A DNA stretch of 64,000 bases from an uncultured Acetatifactor sp. Lineage in GTDB: Bacteria > Bacillota > Clostridia > Lachnospirales > Lachnospiraceae. The notes under the pieces were generated by a model, which was not told where the DNA came from, ran no database searches, and saw only the letters and a program-made list of their open reading frames with translations. Made by a program: the position numbers and the translations under genes. Position 1 is the stretch's first letter; the number at the start of each line of letters is the position of its first letter. The DNA lies in assembly GCA_910586835.1 (NCBI GenBank), contig CAJUJU010000002.1, positions 49,371 through 113,370 of the forward strand, read 5' to 3'. Of the stretch, positions 1-7,968 are shown piece after piece.

Positions 1-1
1 G

Positions 2-178
2 GATATCTGGTATGCCACGAACATGGAGATCTATACTTATATCAATGCCGTAAAGCAGCAGGAGTTTTCGGCGGACGGAACTACCATGTATAATCCCACA
101 GCCCACAGCGTCTGGGTGAGTACAAAAGAGGGATTTCTGGAGGTTAAGCCCGGGGAAAAGTGTGAAAAGAATTTCTAA
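2..178 (+). CDS. Polysaccharide deacetylase, C-terminal fragment (gene starts before the window)
   Basis: An open frame runs from the window edge to TAA at 176-178 and encodes the last 58 residues of a protein. The segment reads DIWYATNMEIYTYINAVKQ, followed by a beta-rich tail with NPTAHSVWVS. That pattern is typical of the end of Firmicute polysaccharide (chitin/peptidoglycan) deacetylases of carbohydrate esterase family 4, where a W-x-x-T-N-x-E-I-x-x-Y motif follows the NodB fold. The catalytic motifs lie outside the window, so the family is inferred from this tail alone. An inverted repeat (AGAATTTCT at 168-176 with AGAAATTCT at 200-208) straddles the stop codon and may form a hairpin, but no T tract follows it. 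Confidence 0.55.
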   Translation, partial: DIWYATNMEIYTYINAVKQQEFSADGTTMYNPTAHSVWVSTKEGFLEVKPGEKCEKNF

Positions 179-250
179 GACGCCAAAGAACGTCGTCTGA
201 GAAATTCTGCGGCGGGTGTTAATTATTGTTTGTGTCAGGAGGTGTACCGG

Positions 251-811
251 ATGACGGAGGATATGACTATTATCGGAGAAGAGGCGTACAGGGCGGCTAA
301 GGAACTGCTGGAGTTGGCGCAGCCGCAGGAAAATCAGATTCTTGTGGTGGGCTGTTCCACAAGCGAGGTAGGGGGTGCGGGTATCGGTACTTTTTCCAGC
401 CCTGACCTTGCTGAGGTGGTCTTCGGCGGCGTCTATCAGGCGACGCAGGAGGCCGGAATTTACCTTGCGGCACAGTGCTGCGAGCATCTGAACCGGGCTG
501 TTATCCTGGAAAAGGAAGCAGCGGAACGTTATGGTTATGAGGCGGTGAATGTGGTTCCCCAGCCAAAAGCAGGGGGTTCCTTCGCCACGGCGGCCTACAA
601 GGCCTTTGAACATCCGGTTGCGGTGGAGCATGTGAGAGCCCACGCTGGGCTGGATATCGGGGATACGCTGATCGGGATGCACCTGAGGGAAGTTGCCGTG
701 CCGGTCAGGATTCGCACAAAACAGATCGGAGACGCCCATGTTGTCTGTGCCCGGACAAGGCCTAAATTCATTGGCGGAGAGAGAGCGGTGTACGACAGAG
801 ATCAGATGTAG
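251..811 (+). CDS. TIGR01440 / UPF0340 family protein (YwlG-like)
   Basis: A 186-residue cytosolic protein closely matching the YwlG/UPF0340 family. Recognisable segments are VVGCSTSEVGG near the N-terminus, LAAQCCEHLNRA in the middle, and VRAHAGLDIGDTLIGMHL towards the C-terminus. The biochemical role of the family is not established to my knowledge. An in-frame TTG lies at 230, but ATG 251 is preferred because AGGAGG at 237-242 sits 8 bases upstream. The gene follows the deacetylase fragment on the same strand and faces murG across a short inverted repeat. Confidence 0.85.
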   Translation: MTEDMTIIGEEAYRAAKELLELAQPQENQILVVGCSTSEVGGAGIGTFSSPDLAEVVFGGVYQATQEAGIYLAAQCCEHLNRAVILEKEAAERYGYEAVNVVPQPKAGGSFATAAYKAFEHPVAVEHVRAHAGLDIGDTLIGMHLREVAVPVRIRTKQIGDAHVVCARTRPKFIGGERAVYDRDQM

Positions 812-817
812 TATGGA

Positions 818-847
818 GACGGGATGAGGCCGGCGCGTCATCCCGTC
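818..847. terminator. Hairpin between convergent genes
   Basis: GACGGGATGA (818-827) and TCATCCCGTC (838-847) are perfect inverted arms of 10 bases with a 10-base loop. They lie between the convergent YwlG-like gene and murG and overlap the murG stop codon. No T tract follows on either side, so it may act with Rho or as an mRNA 3' end stabiliser rather than as a canonical intrinsic terminator. Confidence 0.45.
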
Positions 848-1916
848 AGAGTGGCTGCTGAACTTCTTCCAGAAGCTTTACAATTGTTTTGATGGAATCC
901 ATCTGGCCGCTGCGGTTCATGGCATCATGGAACTTTTGTCTGTTGAAATAGAGCTCGTGTATTCTGTCGATCAGAAGGTCTGTGGTCAGGTCATCTTCGT
1001 CTATGACCAGGGAGAAGCCCTGGGCTTCAAAAGACTGTGCATTCAACAACTGATCTCCCCGGCTGCTTCCGGCGGGAAGAGGAATGAGAACATTCGGTTT
1101 TTTCAATGCCAGCAATTCGCAGATTGCATTTGCGCCGGCGCGTGAGATCACAAGATCCGCCATGGCAAACAAATCCTTCAGCTCTGCCTTGACATACTCA
1201 AACTGGCGGTAACCGGGGGTATTCAGAAGCAGGTTATCCACCTTTTCCTTTCCGCACAGGTGAACTACCTGAAAATCCTCCAAAAGGCGCGGAAGCGCTT
1301 CCCGCACTGCCTTGTTGACGTTTGCGGCTCCCAGGCTTCCGCCGATTACCATAATCACGGGCGTGTTGGCGGAAAAGCCGCACATGTTCAGGCCTGCCAG
1401 CCGGCTTCCCTGAGAGAGCTCTGCCCGGATGGGAGAGCCTGTGAGTACGGCTTTCTTTTCGGGCAGCAGCTTCAGCGTTTCCGGAAAGTTACAGCATACT
1501 TTTCTGGCTGAGGACAGGCACAGCTTATTTGCCAGCCCCGGGGTCATATCCGATTCGTGGATGACGCAGGGGATGCCCAGCGTCGATGCGGCGCGGACCA
1601 CAGGGACGCTGACAAAGCCGCCTTTGGAGAATACTACATCCGGCTGATAACCCTTCAGAAACTTTCTTGCCTCCGAAAAGCCTTTGACAACCCGGAAGGG
1701 ATCCGTAAAATTTCTGAGATCGAGATAGCGGCGGAATTTGCCGGTGGAGATCCCTACATAGGGGATGTCAAAATCGGCAATCAATCTCTTTTCAATTCCG
1801 TCGTAGGAGCCCATATAGGTGATTTCATAGCCTGCTTCCTTCAGCGCGGGCAGCAGGGCCAGATTGGGGGTGACGTGTCCGGCAGTTCCTCCACCCGTCA
1901 ATACTATCTTTTTCAT
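846..1916 (-). CDS. murG: UDP-N-acetylglucosamine--N-acetylmuramyl-(pentapeptide) pyrophosphoryl-undecaprenol GlcNAc transferase
   Basis: MurG, 356 residues, the usual length. It adds GlcNAc to lipid I to make lipid II on the cytoplasmic face of the membrane. The N-terminal loop GGGTAGHVTPNLAL (about residues 8-21) is the glycine-rich MurG motif that contacts lipid I. The C-terminal half carries GGSLGA and SRAGANAICELLALKKP, the UDP-GlcNAc binding region. The gene stands apart from a dcw cluster, as is common in Lachnospiraceae. The start at 1916 is preceded on the minus strand by an AGGAGTG-type Shine-Dalgarno site. Confidence 0.97.
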   Translation of the reverse strand: MKKIVLTGGGTAGHVTPNLALLPALKEAGYEITYMGSYDGIEKRLIADFDIPYVGISTGKFRRYLDLRNFTDPFRVVKGFSEARKFLKGYQPDVVFSKGGFVSVPVVRAASTLGIPCVIHESDMTPGLANKLCLSSARKVCCNFPETLKLLPEKKAVLTGSPIRAELSQGSRLAGLNMCGFSANTPVIMVIGGSLGAANVNKAVREALPRLLEDFQVVHLCGKEKVDNLLLNTPGYRQFEYVKAELKDLFAMADLVISRAGANAICELLALKKPNVLIPLPAGSSRGDQLLNAQSFEAQGFSLVIDEDDLTTDLLIDRIHELYFNRQKFHDAMNRSGQMDSIKTIVKLLEEVQQPL

Positions 1917-1997
1917 GGTTACACTCCTTGCCCGCTTCTGGCGGACATCAATTCAAAAGTTGAAAAACCTTCAGCTTTTTCTCCTTGCGTGTCTGTG

Positions 1998-2234
1998 TTA
2001 CATCATTGTTTCCAATGCTCTGGCCAGCTGATCCGGGCAGGAGGTGGGCTTCATGCCGCATTGGATACCCTTCAGCTTTGATACGGCTTCCTCGGGCTTC
2101 ATGCCTTTTACCAGCGCGCAGATTCCCTTCAGGTTGCCGTTGCAGCCGCCTGTAAACTGGACGGACTCGATAACGCCGTCCTTCAGTTCGATATCAATTT
2201 CCTGTGAGCAAGTTCCCTGTGTCTTGTATTTCAT
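1998..2234 (-). CDS. TSCPD domain protein (TIGR03905 family)
   Basis: A 78-residue protein that is essentially one TSCPD domain, named for the C-terminal T-S-C-P-D motif seen here as PTSCPDQLARAL. Other cysteines occur in GTCSQE, GGCNGN and GIC. The domain also occurs at the end of class II ribonucleotide reductases; the stand-alone form is of unknown function and may bind a metal. An AAGGAGAGG Shine-Dalgarno site precedes the start, and a good promoter lies upstream at 2275-2303. It is read in the same direction as murG, about 80 bases upstream of it. Confidence 0.88.
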   Translation of the reverse strand: MKYKTQGTCSQEIDIELKDGVIESVQFTGGCNGNLKGICALVKGMKPEEAVSKLKGIQCGMKPTSCPDQLARALETMM

Positions 2235-2274
2235 AAAAAATCCTCTCCTTATTCAGTATATGTCGATAGCGTAT

Positions 2275-2303
2275 ATTTTAGCAGATTTTGTTCTGCGGCG
2301 CAA
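2275..2303 (-). promoter_or_regulatory. Sigma-A promoter of the TSCPD gene
   Basis: On the minus strand: -35 TTGCGC (2303-2298), 17-base spacer, -10 TAAAAT (2280-2275), preceded by TGC, which makes an extended -10. The TSCPD start codon is about 40 bases downstream. Confidence 0.5.
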
Positions 2304-2311
2304 GGTTGATG

Positions 2312-3649
2312 TCAGGCATTCTGCCCCGTATTCATTTTAAAACCGGGACATTCCGTCACGACGATCTCCTCCGTGACATATTCCTGCATGGCTTCCTCCG
2401 TTCGCCAGTGCAGGTTTTCCAGAGTGACGTTCCGGGCATTGTGGGCGGTAAGGACATGCAGGGTGTCCTCCGCCAGACCGGAGCCGATGCAGGGGCGCAG
2501 ATCTTTGGTGTTTTTGGGCCAGGAGGTTTTCTCGGTCAGTGTCAGAGACAGGTTTTTAAAATAGATATCACTGATGTCGCTGGTCTCGTCGCCATAGATC
2601 AGAATCCCGTTCTCGCCGGTGCAGTTTATATTTTCAAAGGTAATGTTTCGGATACAGCCAAGCTCCGTGGTCTCCTTTCGCCGCAGGGCGGTTATGGCTA
2701 TGGGCTCGGCCTTTCCCCACCAGTGTCTGGGTGAAAAGAGTCTGGTGTCAATGTTCAGGCCGGAGAAAATCACGTTTTCAATACAGCCCTTGTCCCGCAG
2801 CTGCAGGGAAATGCCCCGGTTTGTGCGGCTGATATTACAGTTCTGGACGATGATATTGCGGAAAGGGGCTTCGCTTTCCGTACCGAATTTGATTGCGGCG
2901 CTGGTGGAGGTAAGGGTACAGCCTGTGACCGTGATATTTTCACAGGGACCGTACTGCATGGCGCTTGCGGTATTTTTAAATACAATACAGTCGTCGGCAC
3001 ACTCGATATGGCAGCCTGTGATGCGGACGTTCCGGCAGTGGTCGGGGTCTATGCCGTCGCAATTTGCCATATTCAGGCTGTTCAGGATGCGTATGCCGTC
3101 GATGAGCACATCTTCACAGCCCACCAGGTGAACGGTCCAGAAGGCGCTGGCGGTCAGGGTGATCTGGTGGAGGGTGAGATGCGACACATGCTCCAGAAAC
3201 AGCATCGGCACCCGTGGATAAAAGCTTCCGTCAATGTGCCATTCGGTGACGGTTCCGTGGAATATTTTTTCGTTTCCGTGGATTTTTCCCTGCCCTGTGA
3301 TGGAGATATACTCGCAGTCCTTTGCATAAATAAAGTAGAGGGCGGGTGCGCCTGCGTATTCGCAGTTTTCATAGGTGGGCCGGGTGATGTCCGCGGGGCT
3401 GACCGGCCCGCTGCCCCGGAGGTTATAATCTTCCAGATGATCGCTGCCCTTCAGCACGGCTCCTGCCTCCAGATGCAGCTCCACATGGGATCGGAGGATC
3501 AGTGTTCCGGAACGATAGACGTGCCCGCCCCCCAGCAGCACCCGCCCGCCGCCGTTTTCGGCACAATCATCCACGGCAGCCTGAATGGCGGCTGTGTCGT
3601 TGTGGACGCCGTCTCCCACGGCGCCGTAATTCTGTACGTCGTAAATCAT
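2312..3649 (-). CDS. Glycoside hydrolase family 28 (polygalacturonase-like)
   Basis: A right-handed beta-helix enzyme of 445 residues. The N-terminal YGAVGDGVHNDTAAIQAAVD is the usual opening of bacterial GH28/pectate-lyase-3 folds. NCDGIDPDHC and CADDC supply the acidic residues of the GH28 active site (N-x-D...DD), and repeated FENI/NITF ladders fill the rest. It probably cleaves galacturonic-acid-containing pectic oligosaccharides. No signal peptide is visible from the chosen start, so it is predicted to be cytosolic and to act on imported oligosaccharides. The open frame extends up to 3844, but ATG 3649 with AGGAGC 5 bases upstream fits both the family and the promoter at 3741-3769. Confidence 0.85.
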   Translation of the reverse strand: MIYDVQNYGAVGDGVHNDTAAIQAAVDDCAENGGGRVLLGGGHVYRSGTLILRSHVELHLEAGAVLKGSDHLEDYNLRGSGPVSPADITRPTYENCEYAGAPALYFIYAKDCEYISITGQGKIHGNEKIFHGTVTEWHIDGSFYPRVPMLFLEHVSHLTLHQITLTASAFWTVHLVGCEDVLIDGIRILNSLNMANCDGIDPDHCRNVRITGCHIECADDCIVFKNTASAMQYGPCENITVTGCTLTSTSAAIKFGTESEAPFRNIIVQNCNISRTNRGISLQLRDKGCIENVIFSGLNIDTRLFSPRHWWGKAEPIAITALRRKETTELGCIRNITFENINCTGENGILIYGDETSDISDIYFKNLSLTLTEKTSWPKNTKDLRPCIGSGLAEDTLHVLTAHNARNVTLENLHWRTEEAMQEYVTEEIVVTECPGFKMNTGQNA

Positions 3650-3953
3650 AGTTGCTCCTGTCTGCCCGGCGCTGAAGAGGCAAACGCCTTCCCCGGGCAT
3701 CTTACTGTGGAAACACGGATAAAAGCGTTCCCTGTAATAAAGTGTAACACTATGGTGGGAAAGTAACAAGTTACTTTGTCTCTTTTTGTCATGGCGGGTC
3801 GGAAAAATACGACGAAAAATCCTATAAAAACAGGAATGCATCATCTATAATGATAGTATGCAGCAAGAAGCAAAAAGGTTGCTTTCAGATATTGACTGGT
3901 ATGCGAGGAAGGGTGTGTAAATGCCCCATTCCGAGCGCGCAGGGGGGATAGAA
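3650..3953. other. Divergent intergenic region (304 bases)
   Basis: The stretch separates GH28 (minus) from the membrane protein gene (plus). Besides the GH28 promoter and palindrome it contains a TATAAT at 3846-3851 on the plus strand, about 100 bases before the membrane protein gene, but no good -35 is found for it. Open frames across this stretch lack Shine-Dalgarno sites and recognisable protein sequence. Confidence 0.4.
3741..3777 (-). promoter_or_regulatory. GH28 promoter with operator-like palindrome over the -35
   Basis: On the minus strand TTGTTA (3769-3764), a 17-base spacer and TACACT (3746-3741) form a promoter about 95 bases upstream of the GH28 start. The -35 lies inside an exact 18-base palindrome, AAAGTAACAAGTTACTTT (3760-3777). 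A repressor bound there would block RNA polymerase, as expected for a sugar-induced gene. The regulator is not encoded next to it. Confidence 0.5.
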
Positions 3954-4784
3954 ATGACTGTTTTTTCGGAACATAAAGTAGTGACTGCGTGTATGATCGC
4001 CTGTCTGGTGATGAGCTTGTTTTTCAAGGTATTTCTGGGAATGCTTTATGCACGCATGATAAAGGAAGCGGACAATATGGCTACCACGGACAACAAGCTG
4101 CTGAAGCAGTGCAAGATTAAGTTTTCAAACTGCTATGAGCTGAACAATGGTATCTCCAACATTCCTGTTTTTGTGGATAAATTCATCAATCGGCTTTCCT
4201 TTGGCGTCCTGTCCTTTGAGTTGATGTATCATTTATCCGGCCAGCTGATGCTGCTGTCGGTGGTATTTTCCGGTCTGGGCATCTGTAAAAGTATCATGGA
4301 AGGACGAACGCTGGGAGCCATTCTTCCCTTTTACATTTTCAGTTTTATAGGACTGTATCTGTTCTTTTCCATATCCACGGTGGTGGATATCAAGACCAAA
4401 AAAAGGGTTCTGCGGGTAAATCTGGTGGACTATCTGGAGAATCATCTATCGCCCAGAATAGATGTGACCAGGCAGGATATGGAGCGTCTGTACGGCGGCG
4501 AGGGCAAGGTGGATATGCTGCGGTCCGGAGGCAGGCTGGAGGGCAGAAGAGCCGGGGGTCGAAGGAGGACTGTGGAGCTTCTTCCCATCGGGAGTCGGCT
4601 TCCCAGAGCCAGCGAGACGGTCAATGCGGAATTTGCCGACCTGACGGAGACCGGTGGGGCGCCGGAGCGGGAACAATGGGAAGATCTCATGAAGCGGGAG
4701 GCGCCTGCGGAAGCTCCGGAAAATTCCGCGGCAGTTACCGAGGAGGAGCTGGAGGCCCTGCTGAAGGAGTTCCTGATTGGTTGA
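3954..4784 (+). CDS. Membrane protein of unknown function
   Basis: A 276-residue protein I do not recognise. It has one hydrophobic segment near the N-terminus (VVTACMIACLVMSLFFKVFL), two more around residues 90-150 (SGQLMLLSVVFSGLGI and ILPFYIFSFIGLYLFFSIS), and then a long basic and acidic cytosolic tail ending in TEEELEALLKEFLIG. ATG 3954 is preferred because AGGGGGG lies 6 bases before it; ATG 3921, 11 codons upstream, also has a usable Shine-Dalgarno. It lies about 130 bases upstream of the OLD-type ATPase, which has its own promoter, so co-transcription is possible but not required. Confidence 0.7.
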   Translation: MTVFSEHKVVTACMIACLVMSLFFKVFLGMLYARMIKEADNMATTDNKLLKQCKIKFSNCYELNNGISNIPVFVDKFINRLSFGVLSFELMYHLSGQLMLLSVVFSGLGICKSIMEGRTLGAILPFYIFSFIGLYLFFSISTVVDIKTKKRVLRVNLVDYLENHLSPRIDVTRQDMERLYGGEGKVDMLRSGGRLEGRRAGGRRRTVELLPIGSRLPRASETVNAEFADLTETGGAPEREQWEDLMKREAPAEAPENSAAVTEEELEALLKEFLIG

Positions 4785-4805
4785 GTAATCCATCTCTTAT
4801 TTTCA

Positions 4806-4834
4806 TTGCGGTTTCTCTGATCGGATACTATAAT
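4806..4834 (+). promoter_or_regulatory. Promoter of the OLD-type ATPase gene
   Basis: TTGCGG (4806-4811), 17-base spacer, perfect TATAAT (4829-4834). Transcription would begin near 4842. This rules out the upstream in-frame ATG at 4833 and supports the start at 4911. Confidence 0.55.
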
Positions 4835-4910
4835 GTATATAATGACCCGGCATTCTGCGGAGTCATTGCAGCTAAAGATCAGGATGTCTTTCAAACAACA
4901 GGAGCCGCTT

Positions 4911-6761
4911 ATGAAGATCACAGATCTGCGCATCCAGAATTTTAAATCCATACATGACATGTACATTCCGGATATTGAAAATGCCCTGATTCTGGTGGGG
5001 CAGAACAATACCGGTAAGACCACAGTGCTGGATGCCATCCGGGCAGTGGGCGGCGAGTACCGGATCGGGCCGGAGGATTTCGGGGAGGCAGGCGCCAAGA
5101 TCAAAATTCGGGTGACATTGTCTTTTTCCGAGGAAGACCTGGAACAGCTGCGGAACAGGGGCGTAGTCAGCCAATATCGGAGGAAAGAGGCATGGATGCA
5201 GGATTTCTGCAAAAAGCTGCCCTCCTTTTCGGAAGGTTCCCTTACCTTTACCATGACGGCTAACCGGGACGGACGTATCCGTTACCTGGACGGTGTCAGC
5301 AAGAATAATCCCTGCATCCGGGAGGTGTTTCCCAAGATTTATCATGTGGATACGGAGCGGCGGGTGGAGCAGCTGCAGAGCGATCTGCTGCTTTTGCAGG
5401 AGGATGAGATCCTGAAGCGTATGCGCTCAGGCTGCTGTATGTTCAATCAGGCCAGGGAGTGCAGCTACTGTTTCAGCTGCATCGGTCTGATCGAACAGAA
5501 GAGTCCGGCGCAGCTGGATGCCTTTGAGACCTCCAAGCTGTTGGATTATAAGCTGTACCGGCTGAATCTGGATACCTTTGCCCGAAAGGTAAACGATTGC
5601 TTTCACAAAAACGGAGGGCGGGAGAGCATTTTCTATTCCATGAACCGGGATGTGGAAAAGATCTTGCAGGTCACTACGGAGATCAGCCATCCGGCGCAGA
5701 ATATACCCCGCCCCATTTCTCATATGGGCAAGGGAATGCGTTCCATCTATCTGTTTTCCCTTCTGGAGGCGTACACTCAGATCGAGGAAAACCTTCCCAG
5801 CATTATCATGATTGAGGATCCGGAAATTTTTCTGCACCCCAGCCTGCAAAAGGTGTGCGGCACGATCCTTTATCGTCTGTCGGCCAAAAATCAGGTGATT
5901 TTCACCACTCATTCCCCTAATTTGCTGCCAAACTTTAACAGCAGACAGATTCGTCAGGTGGTTCTGCAGGAGGACGGCTCCAGCGCCATCCGCAGGAAGA
6001 CGGATATCAGCGCCATTCTGGACGATCTGGGCTATACGGCGGGAGATCTGATGAACGTGAACTTTGTGTTTATTGTGGAGGGCAAGCAGGACAAGTCCCG
6101 TCTGCCTCTTCTGCTGAGGAAATACTACGCGGAGACCACGGACAGCCAGGGCAATCTTTCCCGCATCGCCATTATTACCACAAACAGCTGCACCAATATC
6201 AAGACCTATGCCAACCTGAAGTATATGAATCAGATTTATCTGCGGGATCAGTTTCTCATGGTTCGGGACAGCGACGGCAAGGATCCTGCCGTTTTGGGTA
6301 GGCAGCTCTGCCGTTATTATGAGGAGCGCAATCAGGAGGATATGGATAAGCTGCCCAGGGTTCGCCCGGAAAACGTGTTGATTCTGAAGTACTATTCCTT
6401 TGAAAATTATTTTCTCAATCCTGCCGTCATGGCCAAGCTGGGCATTGTAGAGTCGGAGGAGGCCTTTTATGATATCCTTCTGGAAAAATGGAAGGAGTAT
6501 CTGCATCGCTTAAAAAGCGGACGCCAGCTGACGGAGGTGTTGGGCCAGAGCCTGGAGACGGCGGAGGATATCAAAGAGCACCTGGAGGAGATCCGTATCT
6601 ATCTGCGGGGTCATAATCTGTTTGACATTTTCTATGGAAGATACAAGGAGCAGGAAAAGGAGCTTCTGGAGCGTTATATTGACCTTGCGCCCAAGGAGGA
6701 TTTTGCGGACATTTTCGCTGCGCTGGAGCGGTTTCCGTATTTTGAGAGCAAAAGGGCGTAA
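4911..6761 (+). CDS. OLD-family AAA ATPase with C-terminal Toprim nuclease domain
   Basis: A 616-residue protein of the OLD (overcoming lysogenisation defect) family. The ABC/SMC-like ATPase has Walker A GQNNTGKTT at residues 30-38 and Walker B SIIMIEDPEIFLHP around 297-310, with TTHSPNLLP after it. The Toprim nuclease domain follows: VFIVEGKQDK with E390, then MVRDSDGKDP around 450-459. Class 1 OLD nucleases cut DNA and some act in phage defence. Unusual here is a cysteine group (C175, C176, C184, C187, C190) between the ATPase motifs, which could hold zinc or an Fe-S cluster. ATG 4911 has GGAG 6 bases upstream. No GajB-like helicase is adjacent, so it is not a Gabija pair. Confidence 0.85.
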   Translation: MKITDLRIQNFKSIHDMYIPDIENALILVGQNNTGKTTVLDAIRAVGGEYRIGPEDFGEAGAKIKIRVTLSFSEEDLEQLRNRGVVSQYRRKEAWMQDFCKKLPSFSEGSLTFTMTANRDGRIRYLDGVSKNNPCIREVFPKIYHVDTERRVEQLQSDLLLLQEDEILKRMRSGCCMFNQARECSYCFSCIGLIEQKSPAQLDAFETSKLLDYKLYRLNLDTFARKVNDCFHKNGGRESIFYSMNRDVEKILQVTTEISHPAQNIPRPISHMGKGMRSIYLFSLLEAYTQIEENLPSIIMIEDPEIFLHPSLQKVCGTILYRLSAKNQVIFTTHSPNLLPNFNSRQIRQVVLQEDGSSAIRRKTDISAILDDLGYTAGDLMNVNFVFIVEGKQDKSRLPLLLRKYYAETTDSQGNLSRIAIITTNSCTNIKTYANLKYMNQIYLRDQFLMVRDSDGKDPAVLGRQLCRYYEERNQEDMDKLPRVRPENVLILKYYSFENYFLNPAVMAKLGIVESEEAFYDILLEKWKEYLHRLKSGRQLTEVLGQSLETAEDIKEHLEEIRIYLRGHNLFDIFYGRYKEQEKELLERYIDLAPKEDFADIFAALERFPYFESKRA

Positions 6762-6781
6762 AGTTATTTTGTGTTCAGCGC

Positions 6782-6809
6782 TTGCTTTTTCTGAAAGTTA
6801 TGGTATCAT
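6782..6809 (+). promoter_or_regulatory. Extended -10 promoter upstream of the Rpn-type gene
   Basis: TTGCTT (6782-6787), 16-base spacer, TATCAT (6804-6809) with TG one base before the -10. A dyad, GGCCGC (6828-6833) with GCGGCC (6845-6850), follows in the leader. Confidence 0.4.
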
Positions 6810-7003
6810 AAAACATATCAGGATTCTGGCCGCGCAGTTCGAGTGCGGCCAAGATCATCTCCCCTTTGGGGATTCGTTGGGACAAATCGTCCCGGGATAC
6901 AGCAAACAAAATTGATACGGAAGGGAATGACAGGCGGAGAGGGAAGCCTTGCCTTTTTGTCTGCGGTTCCTTGCCGCCTGTGCGGCAGAAAGAGAGAGGA
7001 AAT

Positions 7004-7837
7004 ATGAAGGAAATACAAGGAACCTACAGACAAGCCACGGGGGAACTGCCCTTCCGGCTGACCAACGATTATCTGTTTCGGGCGCTTTTACAAAAGAATA
7101 ATAAGGTATTAAAGCATCTGACCTGCTCATTGATGCGCATTCGGCCGGAGGAAGTGAAGGAAGTAAGAGTGGAGAACCCAATTGTTCTGGGAGAGGCCGT
7201 CCGGGACAAAGAATTTATTCTGGATGTAAAGGTGTCCTTGAACAGCGAGGAAATCATCAACTATGAGATGCAGGTGGCTAATCGGGGAGATTGGCCTATG
7301 AGAAGCCTGGTGTACCTGTGCCGGGAGTTTGATCAATTACAGCATGGGGAGGATTATAGGGATATCCGACCAGTGACACATATTGGTTTTCTGGACTTTC
7401 CATTGTTTCCGGAGAAGCCGGAGTTTTACGCTACTTATAGAATGCAAAATGTGAGAAATCATCATCTTTATACTGACAGATTTACCTTAAGTGTGGTAGA
7501 CTTAAACCAGGTAGAGCTGGCAACAGAGGAAGACAGGGCGTGGCGGACGGATTATTGGGCGGCCCTGTTCAAGGCGACAACCTGGGAGGAGGTCAAAGGG
7601 ATGGCGGAGAAGGATGAGATCATGCGTGAGGCGGCGGACACGGTGTATCTGCTGACGCAGGATGACCTGGTGCGGGAGAGATGCTGGGCCAGGGAAGACT
7701 ACTACCGCACCATGCGAACCTATGAGAACGAGATTCGGGATTTGAAGGACGAGAACGGAACTCTGAAAAACGAGAACGATAGTTTAAAAGAAAAAATAAG
7801 ACTTCTGGAAATGAGGATTTCGGAAAATACAGAGTGA
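7004..7837 (+). CDS. Rpn-family recombination-promoting nuclease / PD-(D/E)XK nuclease family transposase
   Basis: A 277-residue member of the PD-(D/E)XK transposase-like family, which includes the E. coli Rpn proteins. The opening LPFRLTNDYLFRALLQKN is characteristic. The nuclease core is visible as EFILDVKV followed by EIINYEMQVA, giving the D...(E/Q)xQ catalytic pattern. The C-terminus is a predicted coiled coil (LKDENGTLKNENDSLKEKI). Such genes are multicopy in Lachnospiraceae and are thought to be domesticated or mobile nucleases. No terminal inverted repeats or target duplications were seen here. ATG 7004 follows an AGAGAGAGGA purine tract; upstream in-frame codons lack a Shine-Dalgarno. 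Confidence 0.8.
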   Translation: MKEIQGTYRQATGELPFRLTNDYLFRALLQKNNKVLKHLTCSLMRIRPEEVKEVRVENPIVLGEAVRDKEFILDVKVSLNSEEIINYEMQVANRGDWPMRSLVYLCREFDQLQHGEDYRDIRPVTHIGFLDFPLFPEKPEFYATYRMQNVRNHHLYTDRFTLSVVDLNQVELATEEDRAWRTDYWAALFKATTWEEVKGMAEKDEIMREAADTVYLLTQDDLVRERCWAREDYYRTMRTYENEIRDLKDENGTLKNENDSLKEKIRLLEMRISENTE

Positions 7838-7968
7838 CAGTTCCTTTACAGCAGTGACAAAGAGAACTGTTACAGGTATATGGGCGCTGTCTTTAAACAG
7901 GTGACCAAGAAGGAACCGGCAAAAGGGCTGTCGGACAGGGTTCCGGCTGACAGAAAGGAAACGGCTGA

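Noticed and set aside
1557..2081. Long plus-strand frames opposite murG
   Set aside because: They are antisense to a clear murG gene, lack Shine-Dalgarno sites and match no family.
4911..6761. Gabija-type defence system
   Set aside because: No UvrD-like GajB helicase is adjacent; the next gene is an Rpn-type nuclease.
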